Origin: PALSA-607 sp963825425
Lineage (GTDB): Bacteria; Actinomycetota; Actinomycetes; Acidothermales; Acidothermaceae
Length of the DNA stretch: 64,000 nt
Direction of reading: 5' to 3'
Assembly: GCA_963825425.1 (NCBI GenBank)
Contig: CAWGTF010000016.1
Location: forward strand, 1-64,000
Shown here piece after piece: positions 9,193 to 19,286 of this stretch. Every line of letters begins with the position of its first letter. Within the stretch, counting starts at the first letter, position 1. The notes beneath the pieces are model-generated. The model made no database searches. It saw only the letters and a program-made list of their open reading frames with translations, and was not told the DNA's origin. The position numbers and the translations under genes are program-made.

Positions 9193-9537
9193 GTGTGGTC
9201 GCTTTGGTCAGAGAACTCGATCCTGTCGGTCTGCTCCCAGGACTCGGTCCTCTCGATCGGCAGCGTTGGATCCGTAGCGTCCTTCGCGAGCGTCGGCTCG
9301 TTCGCCTCGGCGGGATCGATCGGATCGGCGATGTCAGCCTGCTCGCTGTTCTCATACCAGAGCGCGGGCTCGGCTTTGTCGCACCAGAGCAACGGATCAG
9401 TGCTCTCGAGTCAGGCCTACTGTGCGTGCCGCAGCCGCCGGACCAAGGGACGCATTCCGCCACTGGCGGTCGCCGCCGCTGTGGTGGCGTTGCTCGCAGC
9501 TGCCGCCGCGTGCGTTACTGCCAGTCGTCGGAGCTGA
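9193..9537 (+). CDS. Ser-triplet (xxS) repeat protein with C-terminal membrane anchor
   Basis: From GTG 9193 the protein has 114 residues. Residues 1-72 are 24 consecutive triplets each ending in Ser (for example ILS-VCS-QDS-VLS-IGS), with Gly or small residues frequent at position 2. The Ser codons vary (TCG, TCA, TCC, AGC), so the pattern is kept at protein level and is not a DNA repeat. Then comes a basic Cys-containing stretch (CACRSRRTKGR) and one hydrophobic helix from about 89 to 108 ending in SRRS. The period suits a narrow beta-solenoid. No known function is claimed. Overlaps the end of the convergent VOC gene by 23 bases. Confidence 0.72.
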   Translation: MWSLWSENSILSVCSQDSVLSIGSVGSVASFASVGSFASAGSIGSAMSACSLFSYQSAGSALSHQSNGSVLSSQAYCACRSRRTKGRIPPLAVAAAVVALLAAAAACVTASRRS

Positions 9538-10144
9538 CGACGATTGTGTTCGTCGACGTCCGTACTGTGAAGCTCGCCAGTCCTTGGGTGCCTGGCGTGA
9601 CGCGGATTGGTAGGGATCTGGTTCCTAGCCATTCGTGGAGCCGCTGCTCGTCGCCCGCAATCGTCAGTTCTTCAAGTGCGACGACGCCGGCGCGGTGCAC
9701 GACGGTGGCCTGACCTGGCAGCGGTGTGTTAGCACCCCATTGAATGAAGAACGGAAGCGAGCTGTCCCGCACTGCGTGAGCCACCCCGGCGATGCGCCAG
9801 TGCAGCAGCTGCCCGCTTCGCGAACGTCGCGAGCCCTCGGCGACCTCGAGACCCAACCGCGATGCGGTGCGATCCAGGTCGTCGGTCCGCACCGCCCAGC
9901 CGAATCCCGAATTGCCTTGAAGCATCGTCGAGACCCATCGTCCGAACTCGCCGTTGGACGCCTCGGCTTGGTCGACGACGGTCACGAGTTCGAGATAAGC
10001 AGCTCCCAGTGGGACCAGCCGATTCGCGGTACCCCAGCCCGGATGGCGCCCACCTTCGATGGCCGTCAGACCGTGGCGATCCTCGAACTGCGCGCCAGCA
10101 GTATCGAGATCGCGAACTCCGATGACGATGTGATCGATCTGCAT
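9515..10144 (-). CDS. VOC-superfamily (glyoxalase-like) protein
   Basis: ATG 10144 (MQIDHIVIGVRDL) gives 209 aa. The opening beta-strand with DHIVIGVRDLD and the later EGGRHPGWGTANRLVPLG are typical of the glyoxalase-like domain family that covers one full VOC module with a degenerate second half. His4 of the metal site is present; the remaining ligands are less clear. Ends 23 bases inside the end of the convergent Ser-triplet gene. Substrate unknown. Confidence 0.82.
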   Translation of the reverse strand: MQIDHIVIGVRDLDTAGAQFEDRHGLTAIEGGRHPGWGTANRLVPLGAAYLELVTVVDQAEASNGEFGRWVSTMLQGNSGFGWAVRTDDLDRTASRLGLEVAEGSRRSRSGQLLHWRIAGVAHAVRDSSLPFFIQWGANTPLPGQATVVHRAGVVALEELTIAGDEQRLHEWLGTRSLPIRVTPGTQGLASFTVRTSTNTIVVSSDDWQ

Positions 10145-10216
10145 GCCCGCGTCCGCCACCCGCCCATACTGCCGATGTTTCCTCGACACTCATACCCTTC
10201 GGCTAACCTCGGCCAC

Positions 10217-10651
10217 ATGACCACAACGCGGGCGCCGGTGCCCTTTGAGGTCTATCAACCTGGCGTGTACCTACATGGCACGAAGGCTGACCTTGCCGTT
10301 GGGGAGTTGCTGGCGCCAGGCCGGGAGTCGAACTTCGAGCGTGGTCGGGTGATGAACTACATCTACTTCACCGCGACGCTCGATGCGGCGACGTGGGGTG
10401 CGGAACTGGCCGTTGGCGACGGGCGAGGGCGCATCTACCTCGTTGAACCGACGGGCGGTTTCGAGGACGATCCGAACCTGACCGACAAGAAGTTCCCAGG
10501 CAATCCGACGCAGTCGTTTCGCAGCACTGAGCCGATTCGAGTTGTCGGCGAGCTACTGGACTGGGTCGGGCATTCGCCTGAGGCTGTGTATGCGATGCGT
10601 GAGGGCGTCGCCGCCGCGATGTCTCGTGGCAGCAGCGCGATCATCGACTGA
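10217..10651 (+). CDS. arr: NAD-dependent rifampin ADP-ribosyltransferase (Arr)
   Basis: Transfers ADP-ribose from NAD to the C23 hydroxyl of rifamycins, inactivating them. The 144 aa length is typical. Diagnostic segments are YLHGTKADL (NAD-binding His), NYIYFTATLDAATWGAELA, GRIYLVEPTG, EDDPNLTDKKFPGNPT and GHSPE, close to mycobacterial and environmental Arr proteins. Starts at ATG 10217, divergent from the VOC gene. Acts in the cytoplasm as an intrinsic resistance determinant; no mobile element is near it. Confidence 0.95.
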   Translation: MTTTRAPVPFEVYQPGVYLHGTKADLAVGELLAPGRESNFERGRVMNYIYFTATLDAATWGAELAVGDGRGRIYLVEPTGGFEDDPNLTDKKFPGNPTQSFRSTEPIRVVGELLDWVGHSPEAVYAMREGVAAAMSRGSSAIID

Positions 10652-10722
10652 GCAATCGTCGAAGCTGACCTCGGACCCGCGGCATTGATTCCGTCGTCAG
10701 CGATCCGGTTCAACGTCTCGCG

Positions 10723-12117
10723 TTAGCCGGCAGCCATGTCGACGAAGCGGCTGTAGTGGCCCTGGAACGCGACGACGATCGTGCTTGTCGGTCCGTTTCG
10801 GTGCTTGGCCACGATCAGGTCGGCCTCGCCAGCGCGGGGTGACTCGCGCTCGTACATGTCTTCGCGGTGCAAGAGGATCACGACGTCGGCGTCCTGCTCG
10901 ATTGCGCCGGACTCACGAAGGTCGGACAGCTGCGGCCGCTTGTCGGTGCGCTGCTCAGAACCTCGGTTGAGCTGCGACAACGCGATGACCGGAACCTCGA
11001 GTTCTTTCGCCAACAGCTTCAGCGATCGGGAGATCTGGCTGACTTCTTGCTGCCGGTTCTCGACCTTGGAGTGTGACGTCATCAGCTGCAGGTAGTCGAC
11101 GATGACCAACCGCAACTCGTTGCGCTGCTTCAGGCGCCGGGCCTTCGAGCGGATCTCCATCATCGTCATGTTCGGTGAGTCGTCGATGTACAGCGGCGCG
11201 CTGGCCATCTCACCGAGTCGGCGGGTGAGCTTCACCCAGTCGTCGTCGCGCATCTGACCGGTGCGCATCGTCTGCAACGGGATGCGGGACTCGGCCGACA
11301 GCAACCGCATGGTGATCTCGTGCTTGCTCATCTCCAGCGAGAACAAGACGGAGGTCTGATTGTACCGAATTGAGGCGGAACGGGCGATATCGAGTGCCAT
11401 CGTACTTTTTCCGACAGCAGGTCTGGCCGCGATGACCACGAGCTGGCCGGGGTGCAGACCGTTCGTCAACGAGTCGAGGTCGGCGAAACCAGTCGGGACG
11501 CCGGTAAGGCCGCCGCCGCGATGACCGCTCGCCTCGATCTCGTCCATCGTCGGCTGCAAGAGCGACTCGAGGATGCTGTAGTCCTCGGTTTGGCGGCGCT
11601 CGGTGACGTCATAGATCGCGGCCTGTGCGCGGTCGACGATGTCATCGACCTCGTTGCCGACGCCGGAGTAGCCAAGTTGCACGATGCGGGTGCCGGCCTC
11701 GACCAGTCGCCGCAGGATCGCGCGCTCGGCGACGATCTTCGCGTAGTAACCGGCGTTGGCAGCGGTCGGCACCGACGAGATCAGCGTGTGCAGGTACGGC
11801 GCACCGCCGACTCGAGCGATCTCGCCGCGCTTGGTCAGCTCAGCTGCGACCGTCACCGCATCGGCGGGCTCGCCACGGCCGTAGAGGTCGAGAACGACGT
11901 CGAAGATGGTCTGGTGGGCCGGCCGGTAGAAGTCGCCGCCGTGCAGCGCCTCGACGACATCAGCGATCGCATCTTTGCTCAGCATCATGCCGCCGAGCAC
12001 GGATTGCTCGGCGTTGATGTCTTGCGGTGGTGTGCGGTCTACTTCCCGTGAACTCGAACCTGGGAGTTCGATCACACTCACTGCTGCACCTCGCGCCTGG
12101 TAACTCATGACTGACAC
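10723..12117 (-). CDS. dnaB: Replicative DNA helicase DnaB
   Basis: Hexameric 5'-3' helicase of the replication fork. The N-terminal DnaB domain covers residues 30-135 (DINAEQSVLGGMML, YLHTLISSVPTAANAGYYA). The RecA-like motor has Walker A ARPAVGKST at about 231-239, Walker B LRLVIVDYLQLM, ALSQLNRGSEQR and DLRESGAIEQDADVV. No intein interrupts it, unlike many actinobacterial dnaB genes. Starts are GTG 12117 or ATG 12108 (MSYQARG); both are plausible. 464 aa, intact, in contrast to the badly shifted gene upstream. Confidence 0.96.
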   Translation of the reverse strand: MSVMSYQARGAAVSVIELPGSSSREVDRTPPQDINAEQSVLGGMMLSKDAIADVVEALHGGDFYRPAHQTIFDVVLDLYGRGEPADAVTVAAELTKRGEIARVGGAPYLHTLISSVPTAANAGYYAKIVAERAILRRLVEAGTRIVQLGYSGVGNEVDDIVDRAQAAIYDVTERRQTEDYSILESLLQPTMDEIEASGHRGGGLTGVPTGFADLDSLTNGLHPGQLVVIAARPAVGKSTMALDIARSASIRYNQTSVLFSLEMSKHEITMRLLSAESRIPLQTMRTGQMRDDDWVKLTRRLGEMASAPLYIDDSPNMTMMEIRSKARRLKQRNELRLVIVDYLQLMTSHSKVENRQQEVSQISRSLKLLAKELEVPVIALSQLNRGSEQRTDKRPQLSDLRESGAIEQDADVVILLHREDMYERESPRAGEADLIVAKHRNGPTSTIVVAFQGHYSRFVDMAAG

Positions 12118-12171
12118 ATGTACGGACGACCGCTGACAATTTCCGCTGGCGCATCGGCGTACACCTGCGCT

Positions 12172-14992
12172 TCAGGACCTTAGGGAGTCCAGTCTTGCGC
12201 CGGAAGAGCCGGTTGCGGACGCATCTGTGCGCGAGCTGGGGACAACGCCTCCTGCCTTGGGGACACGGTGTGGACGACGTGTGCAGGACCGCCGTGCGAC
12301 ATCGCGCAGCCCCGCTGCGACCTCGGCCACCGCCGTCCACCGACTGTGGACAGGAGAAATCTGAGCGATTTCACAGAACCATCTCAGCCCGTGGAACGCG
12401 TCCGCGCGAGTCAGCACCAGGTGCGCGAGCAGCGCGGTCCACCCGGTCTGGTGCGATGCGCCAAGACCTTCGCCGGTGTCGCCGTGAAAGTACTCGTGGA
12501 ACCACAGCAGCCCATCGGGCCACGAGCGACGGCCGGACGCCGGCAGCTGACCGCCGTCCGCTGGCAGCAGCAGTCCCACCAACCGGCGGGAGAGCTCATC
12601 GGCGGCCTCGCCGAGCGTGACCTGGCGGCCCGATCCGGTCGGCACCTCTACGAGGAAATCTGCGCCGAGGTGATTGTCGAAGCGCTCGAGCGCCTCCACC
12701 AGCAACGCGTTCAGCGGCAGCCACACCGGACCGCGCCAGTTGGAGTTGCCACCGAACAAGCCGGTCGACGACTCGCCCGGCTCGTAGTCGACCCGAAAGT
12801 CCTGACCGTCCACCGTGAACATGAAGGGGTGATCGCGGTGGTAGGCGGAGATCGACCGCACGCCGTGCGGTGAAAAGAACTCGGCCTCGTCGAACATCCG
12901 GCTCAGCAGCCGGCGCAGCTGACCGGGATCAACCATCGAAAACAGCGTGTCGTCGCCCACCGTCTCTGCGACGCATTTCGTCAACAGCGGTCGATTCGTC
13001 GGTGAACCACTTGAGCCGGGTTGCGAAGCCCGGCAACGAAGCCAGCACCGAGTTCGACACGTGGCTGACTGCGCACACCGCGATCAACCCGACGAGTGAG
13101 CGAACGCGGATCGGCAGCCGCTGCGCCGTCGGGCAGCCGCAACTGGTCGTAGAAGAATCCGTCGACGTCGTCCCACAGCCCCTGCTGTTGCGCTGCCGTC
13201 GCGATGTGGGCGAAGTGCTCGAAGAACTTCGTCGCGACGTCTTCGTAAGTGGGGTCGTGCGTCGCGAGCACGAGAGCCATGTCGAGCAAGTCGAGGCAGA
13301 ACATCGCCATCCACGCCGTGCCGTCGCTTTGCTCGAGCTCGCCGGCGTCGGGCGAGAGCTTCGAACGATCGAACGGGCCGATGTTGTCGAGACCGAGGAA
13401 GCCACCCTGGAACAGGTTGTTGCCGTCGTGGTCCTCCTGGTTCACCCACCAGGTGAAGTTGAGCAGCAGCTTGTGAAACGCCCGCTCGAGGAAGTCGTAG
13501 TCGGTGCCGCCGGACACCTCGAACACGCGCAGCGCTGCCCACGCATGCACCGGCGGATTGACGTCGGAGAAGTTCCACTCGTACGCCGGGAGCTGCCCGT
13601 TCGGGTGCATGTACCACTCGCGCAGCAGCAGCAGCAGTTGCTGCTTCGCAAACCACGGATCGGCGTGTGCGAGAACGACGCAGTGGAAGGAGAGGTCCCA
13701 CGACGCGTACCACGGGTACTCCCACGTGTCCGGCATGAGCAGCACGTCATGGTTGTTCAGGTGCGTCCACTTGCCGTTGCGAATCTCGCCGCGGCCACGC
13801 TGGCGGTGGCGGGCCCGCGGGGTCGCCGTCGAGCCATCGCTGGACGTCATAGTGGTAGAACTGCTTGCTCCACAGGATTCCGGCGATTGCCTGCCGAACC
13901 ACAGCCGCTTCGCCCGCGGCTCGGTGGTGGCAGCCAGGAAACGCGGCATAGAACTCATCGGCCTCGGTCTCGCGATCGGTCATCGACCCGATCGAAGCCA
14001 GCACCAACGTCGGCCGCCGAAGACTCCAGCCTGCAGACGCACCTTGATCGTGCGCGTCTCGCCAGCGGCAAGTATCAGCCGATAGCGCAACGCCGCCTTC
14101 GTGCCGTACCCCTGCGGGTTCACGGTGGGCGAGCCGTTGAACGACGTAGTCGCCGATGCCGTCCTTCGGATACGCGCGGCCCGGGCACGCCGTACAGCGC
14201 TGCGTGTTCGTCTCGTTGTCGCACGCGAGCGCGACCGACGAAATCGGTCGGGCGCCGGTCAGCGTCAGCGTGCCGATCTTTTCGTGGACGGCGACCAGTG
14301 TCGCGCCGTCGCAGGTGATCCTCGGTTCGGGCGGCGCCTTCGGCAGCCCCCAGCGCCAGGTGTTGCGAAACCACAGCGTCGGAAGCAACGTCGATCGTCG
14401 CCGGTGTCCGGACCCGCGTTGCGAACGCGTGATCCGCATGCACAGGTCGTCGGCCGCCGCCTTGGCGTAGTCGACGATCACGTCGAAGTAGCGGTTGTCG
14501 GCAAAGGCCGCTGGTGTCGTCGATCTCGTATTCGGGCTCCAGCCGCGACCGGCGGGCGTTCTCCGCGATGAGTTCGTCATAGGGAAAGGCCTGCTGCGGG
14601 TAGTGGTACGCCAGCGCATCCAGGAATGCGACGGCGTGCCGTCGACGAACCAGTACCGCTCCTTGACGTCCTCGCCGTGGTTGCCCTGACCGTTCGTCAG
14701 GCCGAAGAGCCGTTCCTTCAGGATCGGGTCGTTGCCGTTCCACAACGCCAGGGCCAGACACCAGGTCTGGTCGACTGTCGCAGAATCCGGCCAGCCCGTC
14801 TTCGTTCCACCGATAGGTGCGCGACGCGGCGTGCTCGAACGGGAAACTCGCCCACGCATCGCCGTCCGCGCTGTAGTCCTCGCGCACGGTGCCCCAGGCC
14901 CGCTCGGACAGGTAGCTGCCCCACCGCCGCCAGTCGGTGCCGCCGCGATCAGTTTCGGCGATCCTTGACCGCTCGGCGTCCCTCTCGTTCAT
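12172..14992 (-). pseudogene. GH63/MGH1-like glucosidase, many frameshifts
   Basis: Recognisable from end to end as a large glycoside hydrolase of the MGH1/GH63 group (usual length about 880-900 aa). The start is ATG 14992 (MNERDAERSRIAETD). Successive fragments in changing frames include LFGLTNGQGNHGEDVKERYW, FRNTWRWG, PDTWEYPWYASWDLSFH, EWNFSDVNPPVHAWA and NSNWRGPVWLPLN. At least eight indels are needed, mostly +1 insertions, plus one likely deletion near 14606 where SHSWMRW jumps to YHYPQQAFPY. Homology fades near 12400; the last open frame runs to 12172. Either a true pseudogene or a badly resolved stretch; I favour the latter because all domains survive. Confidence 0.75.
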
Positions 14993-15062
14993 GGGACAAC
15001 TGTGCCATCCCGGTAGTCTGGCTTCGCGTCAGTCCGCCCCGACCCTCGCCCCTGGAGCGCCC

Positions 15063-15312
15063 GTGACCCGCGTCGTCGTCGACGTCATGCTCAAGCCGGA
15101 GATCCTCGACCCCCAGGGTCAGGCGATTCTCGGTGCCTTGGGCAGGCTCGGCAAGCTCGGGCGTCGCGTCGGTGCGTCAGGGCAAACACTTCGAAATCGA
15201 GTTGGACGGCGAGGCGAGCCCGGCTGCACTAGCGCAGGTCGAGGAGCTGGCTGCGAACTTCCTGTCCAACCCGGTGATCGAGGATTTCGTCGTGTCGGTC
15301 GGTGCCTCGTGA
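15063..15312 (+). CDS. purS: Phosphoribosylformylglycinamidine synthase subunit PurS (one +1 shift)
   Basis: Small structural subunit of the FGAM synthase complex that bridges PurL and PurQ. GTG 15063 with GGAG upstream opens MTRVVVDVMLKPEILDPQGQ. One extra G near 15160 (CTCGGG) shifts the frame; after removal the sequence continues SVRQGKHFEIELDG to VIEDFVVSVGAS and a stop at 15310-15312. The corrected length is 82 aa, normal for PurS. Its end overlaps the purQ start by 11 bases. Confidence 0.88.
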
Positions 15313-15992
15313 CCGCTCGGTCGGCGTTGTGACGTTCCCGGGATCGCTCGACGACCGAGACGCGCTGCGCGCGATCGCGGCCGCCGGCGCCGAGCCGATT
15401 TCCTTGTGGCACAAGGATCGCCAATCGCTGCACGGCGTCGACGCGGTCGTGCTGCCTGGCGGGTTTTCCTACGGCGACTACCTGCGGTGCGGCGCGATCG
15501 CCCGGTTCTCCCCGGTGATGGATCTCGATCATCGCCGGCGCGCGCGACGGCCTGCCGGTGCTGGGCATCTGCAACGGTTTCCAGGTGCTGTGCGAAGCAC
15601 ACCTGCTTGCCCGGCGCGCTGACCCGGAACGTCGATCTGCACTTCCAGTGCGTCGACCAGATCTTGTCGATCGAGAACATCGAAACAGCGTGGACCAACG
15701 GCTACGACCAAGGATTCGCGCATCGTCATTCCGATCAAGAACGGCGAGGGCCGATTCGTCGCCGACGCGCCGACGCTCGACCGGCTCGAAGCCGAGGGTC
15801 GCGTGGTCGCCCGCTATGTCGACACGCAACCCCAATGGCTCGATGCGCGACATCGCTGGCATCACCAACGAGCGCGGCAACGTGGTCGGTCTGATGCCGC
15901 ACCCCGAGCACGCGATCGACGCACTCACCGGTCCGAGCTCCGACGGGCTGACGTTTTTCACCAGCGTCGTCAAGGCGCTGATCGCGGCGTGA
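15302..15992 (+). CDS. purQ: Phosphoribosylformylglycinamidine synthase glutaminase subunit PurQ (four +1 shifts)
   Basis: Class I glutamine amidotransferase that supplies ammonia to PurL. GTG 15302 overlaps the end of purS. VVLPGGFSYGDYLR and the nucleophile Cys in GICNGFQVLCEA are visible, and the catalytic His-Glu are in MPHPEHA. Four single-base insertions lie near 15527, 15607, 15712 and 15826; each correction restores the conserved text (VMDLIIAGARDG, HLLPGALTRNV, YDQDSRIVIPIKNG, VDTNPNGSMRDIAG). Corrected length 228 aa. The stop overlaps the purL GTG (GTGA). Confidence 0.88.
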
Positions 15993-18236
15993 TCGACTCG
16001 GTCACCCACGCCGCTGCGACGCCCGACGTCGTCCTGCCGTTTGCTGCCCTTGGTTTGAAGGACGACGAGTACGCGCGGATCGTTGAGATCCTCGGGCGGC
16101 GGCCGACGTTGTGCGAGTTGGCGATGTACTCGGTGATGTGGAGCGAGCACTGCTCGTACAAGTCGAGCAAGCGGCACCTGCGCCAGTTCGCCGACCGAAT
16201 TCCCCCGCAGGCAAAGGACATTCTGCTCGTCGGCATGGGCGAGAACGCCGGTGTTGTCGATGTCGGTGAGGGCTTCGCGGTCACGTTCAAGGCGGAGTCG
16301 CACAACCACCCGAGTTACGTCGAGCCGTACCAGGGCGCGGCGACCGGTGTCGGTGGCATCGTGCGCGACATCTTGACGATGGGTGCCCGCCCGGTCGCCG
16401 TCATGGACTCGCTGCGATTCGGCCCGGCTGACGCGCCAGACACGTTGCGGGTGCTGCCCGGTGTCGTTGCGGGTATCGGGGGCTACGGCAACTGCCTTGG
16501 GTTGCCGAACATCGGCGGCGAGATCGTGTTCGACCCGTCGTACCTCGGCAACCCTTTGGTGAATGCGCTGGCCGTCGGTGTCATGCGTACCGATGGCATC
16601 AAGCTCGCAACCGCACCCGGACCAGGTAACAAGGTCGTGTTGTTCGGCGCGCGAACCGGCGGCGACGGCATCGGTGGCGCCTCGGTGCTGGCGAGTGCGA
16701 CGTTCGAAGCCGAGGGGGTGCGCAAGCGCCCGAGTGTGCAGGTCGGCGACCCGTTCGCCGAGAAGGTGCTGATCGAGTGCTGCCTGGAGATTTTCGCGGC
16801 TGATCTCGTGGCGGGCATCCAGGATCTCGGTGCCGCGGGGCTGTCGTGTGCGACCTCGGAGTTGGCATCGGCCGGCACCGGCGGCATGCGGGTCGTGCTC
16901 GACACCGTGCCGTTGCGCGACCCGACGCTTGCTCCCGAGGAGATCCTCATGAGCGAGTCGCAAGAACGCATGTGCGCAGTGGTCGAGCCGTCGAAAATCG
17001 CTGCGTTCATGGAGATCTGCGCCAAGTGGGACGTCACCGCGACCGTCATCGGTGAGGTAACCGACGGCGACCGGCTCGACATCTACTGGCGTGACGAACT
17101 GGTCGTCTCGGTGCCGCCGCGCACGGTTGCGCATGAAGGCCCGGTCTACGACCGGCCGATATCGCGCCCCGCAGATCTCGATGCGTTGCTGGCCGATGAC
17201 CCAGTGTGGTTGTCGCGGCCACGGTCAGGCACTGAGCTGCTCGAGACCCTGCTGCGGCTAGTCGCGTCGCCGAACCTGGCCGACAAGTCGTGGGTGACCA
17301 ACCAATACGACCGCTACGTCATGGGCAACACGACGCTGGCGATGCCCGACGACGCCGGCGTGATCCGGGTCGACGACTCGACCACGCTCGGCCTCGCGCT
17401 CGCGCTCGACGGCAACGGTCGCTACACGCGATTGGATCCGTACTTCGGCGCCCAGCTCGCGTTGTGCGAGGCCTATCGCAATGTCGCGGCGTCCGGCGCG
17501 GTTCCGCTCGCGATCACCGACTGCCTCAACTTTGGCTCGCCCGAAGACCCCGAGGTGATGTGGCAGTTCACCGAGGCGATCCGCGGCATCGCCGACGGGT
17601 GCGTGGCACTGGGGATCCCGGTGACCGGCGGCAACGTGAGCTTCTACAACCAGACCGGCTCGACCCCGATCAACCCGACGCCGGTGATCGGCGTGCTCGG
17701 GGTGATTTCCGACGTGCGGTTGCGCCGGTCGATCGCGTTCGGGGCCGACGGTGAGCAGCTCTTCCTGCTCGGCGCGACGCGCGACGAGTTCGGCGGCTCC
17801 GAGTGGGCGCACGTCGTGCACGGTCACCTCGGTGGGCACCCCCCTGTCGTCGATTTCGATGCCGAGATTGCACTGGCTGGTCTGCTGCACGAGGCGACCG
17901 GGCTCATTTCGGCGGCGCACGATCTGTCGGACGGCGGGTTGGCGCAAGCCCTGGTCGAGTCGTGCCTGCGCGGCGGTCGCGGTGCGCGGATCACGTTGCC
18001 TGGCGGACGTCGAGCCGTTCGTCTCGCTGTTCTCCGAATCTGCGGCGCGGGCCATCGTCACTGTCCCCGCTGATCGAGTTGGCGAGCTGGTGTCGATGGC
18101 CGCTGCCCTCGGCGTCCCGCTGGTTTCGCTTGGTACTACTGGCGGCGACACCCTCTCGGTTGACGGCCAGTTCTCGGTCGATGTCGCTTCGCTTCGGGCG
18201 GCTGCTGCGGGCACCTTCGCCGCACTGTTTGGCTGA
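15989..18236 (+). CDS. purL: Phosphoribosylformylglycinamidine synthase subunit PurL (one +1 shift)
   Basis: ATP-dependent FGAM synthase of the small, three-subunit type without a fused glutaminase domain. GTG 15989 overlaps the purQ stop. Conserved blocks include SVMWSEHCSYKSSKRH, ESHNHPSYVEPYQGAATG, LNFGSPEDPEVMWQF and GGNVSFYNQT. One extra G near 18004 (GGCGGAC) shifts the frame just before DVEPFVSLFSES; the end then reads to TGA 18236. Corrected length 748 aa, usual for actinobacterial PurL. The stop overlaps the next ATG (TGATG). Confidence 0.94.
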
Positions 18237-19013
18237 TGCGAGTCAATCCGGGCGCGGACGCCGGGGTGGCCTGCGTCGCGCAATGGACTCGGGTCGCCGA
18301 CGTTGTCGCGGGGGTGCCGGACAGCGAGTTCTCGTGGCCGAGCGGTTTGCCTGGCTGGCGGGTCAGTGAGTTGGTCGCGCACCTCGTCATGTGCGCGGCG
18401 TCACCGGCGCGATGGCTGATGGAGCCGGCCCCGTTACGTCCGGAGGTGAACGCCGCCGACTACCTGCTGTGCCTGACGGCGGCCGCACCCTCGATCGACG
18501 AACGGACGCGTGAGCTTGCGGCCGGGCGGACGCCGGCTCAGCTCCGGGCCCAGGTGCGGGAGGCGGTGGATTCCCTGCGATTGGTTGTCGCCGAGACAGA
18601 CCCGGCGCGGGTGATTCCGACGCGCTTGGCGCCGATGCGGTTCGACGATTTCCTGGTCACCCGATGCGTCGAAGGCGTGGTGCACCATCTCGATCTCTCG
18701 CCGTTCGGTTCCGTTCGCCTGCCGCTCGACGGGGGTGCGCTGCGCATTGCGACTCGGGCCTTGCTCGCGGCGTTGGTCGCAAAGGCGCCAGGGCACACGG
18801 TCGAGGTGCGGGTGCCGCCGATCGCTGCGGTGCAGTGCGTCGAGGGTCCCCGTCACACCAGGGGGACGCCGTCCAACGTCGTTGAACTCGATCCGCTCAC
18901 ATGGGTGCTCGTTGCGGCTGGACGGCTGCCCTGGGTAGCAGGCGGTCGCGGATGGCCGAGTGCGCGCGAGCGGCGAACGCAGCAACATCAGCGCGCTGCT
19001 GCCGATCCTCTAG
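18236..19013 (+). CDS. Mycothiol-dependent maleylpyruvate isomerase-type (DinB-like) protein, one +1 shift
   Basis: ATG 18236 is coupled to the purL stop. The N-terminal four-helix metal-binding domain is recognisable from GWRVSELVAHLVMCA and CVEGVVHHLDL, the positions of the metal His residues in the MDMPI/DinB family. A sterol-carrier-like C-terminal part follows. An extra G near 18952 shifts the frame; corrected sequence VADGRVRASGERSN and SALLPIL reaches TAG 19013, giving 258 aa. The same gene follows purL in many actinobacteria. Role unknown; a thiol (mycothiol)-linked function is a family-based inference. Confidence 0.8.
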
Positions 19014-19055
19014 CGCGGCCTACGGGCACTGTTAAGAGGATCGGCTCGATTGGAG

Positions 19056-19075
19056 TGGTATCAACTCTGGTATCA
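19056..19075. promoter_or_regulatory. Direct-repeat operator ahead of the toxin-antitoxin pair
   Basis: TGGTATCA occurs twice, at 19056-19063 and 19068-19075, separated by ACTC (12 bp period, about one helical turn), ending 7 bases before the antitoxin ATG. Position and spacing fit cooperative binding by the ribbon-helix-helix antitoxin for autoregulation. Confidence 0.6.
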
Positions 19076-19082
19076 TCAGACC

Positions 19083-19286
19083 ATGGCAATGACGTTGCGA
19101 TTGGACGATGGCGAGACCGAAGCGCTGCGACGACGGGCCGAACACGAGGGTCGGTCGATGCAGGAGGTCGCACGGCAGGCCGTACGGGAGTACGTCGAGC
19201 GGACCAGCCGACGCGAACTTCTTGACCGAGTGCTCGATGAGGAGCTACCGCGCTACGCCGAAGCACTGCGACGGCTCGGGGAGTGA
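19083..19286 (+). CDS. Ribbon-helix-helix antitoxin
   Basis: 67 aa from ATG 19083. The start MAMTLRLDDGETEALRRRAE is the beta-strand plus helix A of a ribbon-helix-helix protein, followed by GRSMQEVARQAVREYVE and a charged C-terminal helix expected to wrap the toxin. Its stop overlaps the toxin GTG (GTGA). Neutralises the partner and represses its own promoter by family analogy. Confidence 0.85.
   Translation: MAMTLRLDDGETEALRRRAEHEGRSMQEVARQAVREYVERTSRRELLDRVLDEELPRYAEALRRLGE

Noticed and set aside
10723..12117. Intein in dnaB
   Set aside because: Walker A and downstream motifs are continuous and length is 464 aa; nothing inserted.
15119..17134. 671-codon minus-strand frame opposite purS-purQ-purL
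   Set aside because: Composition is typical for the complement of GC-rich codons; the plus strand carries all conserved purine enzyme motifs.
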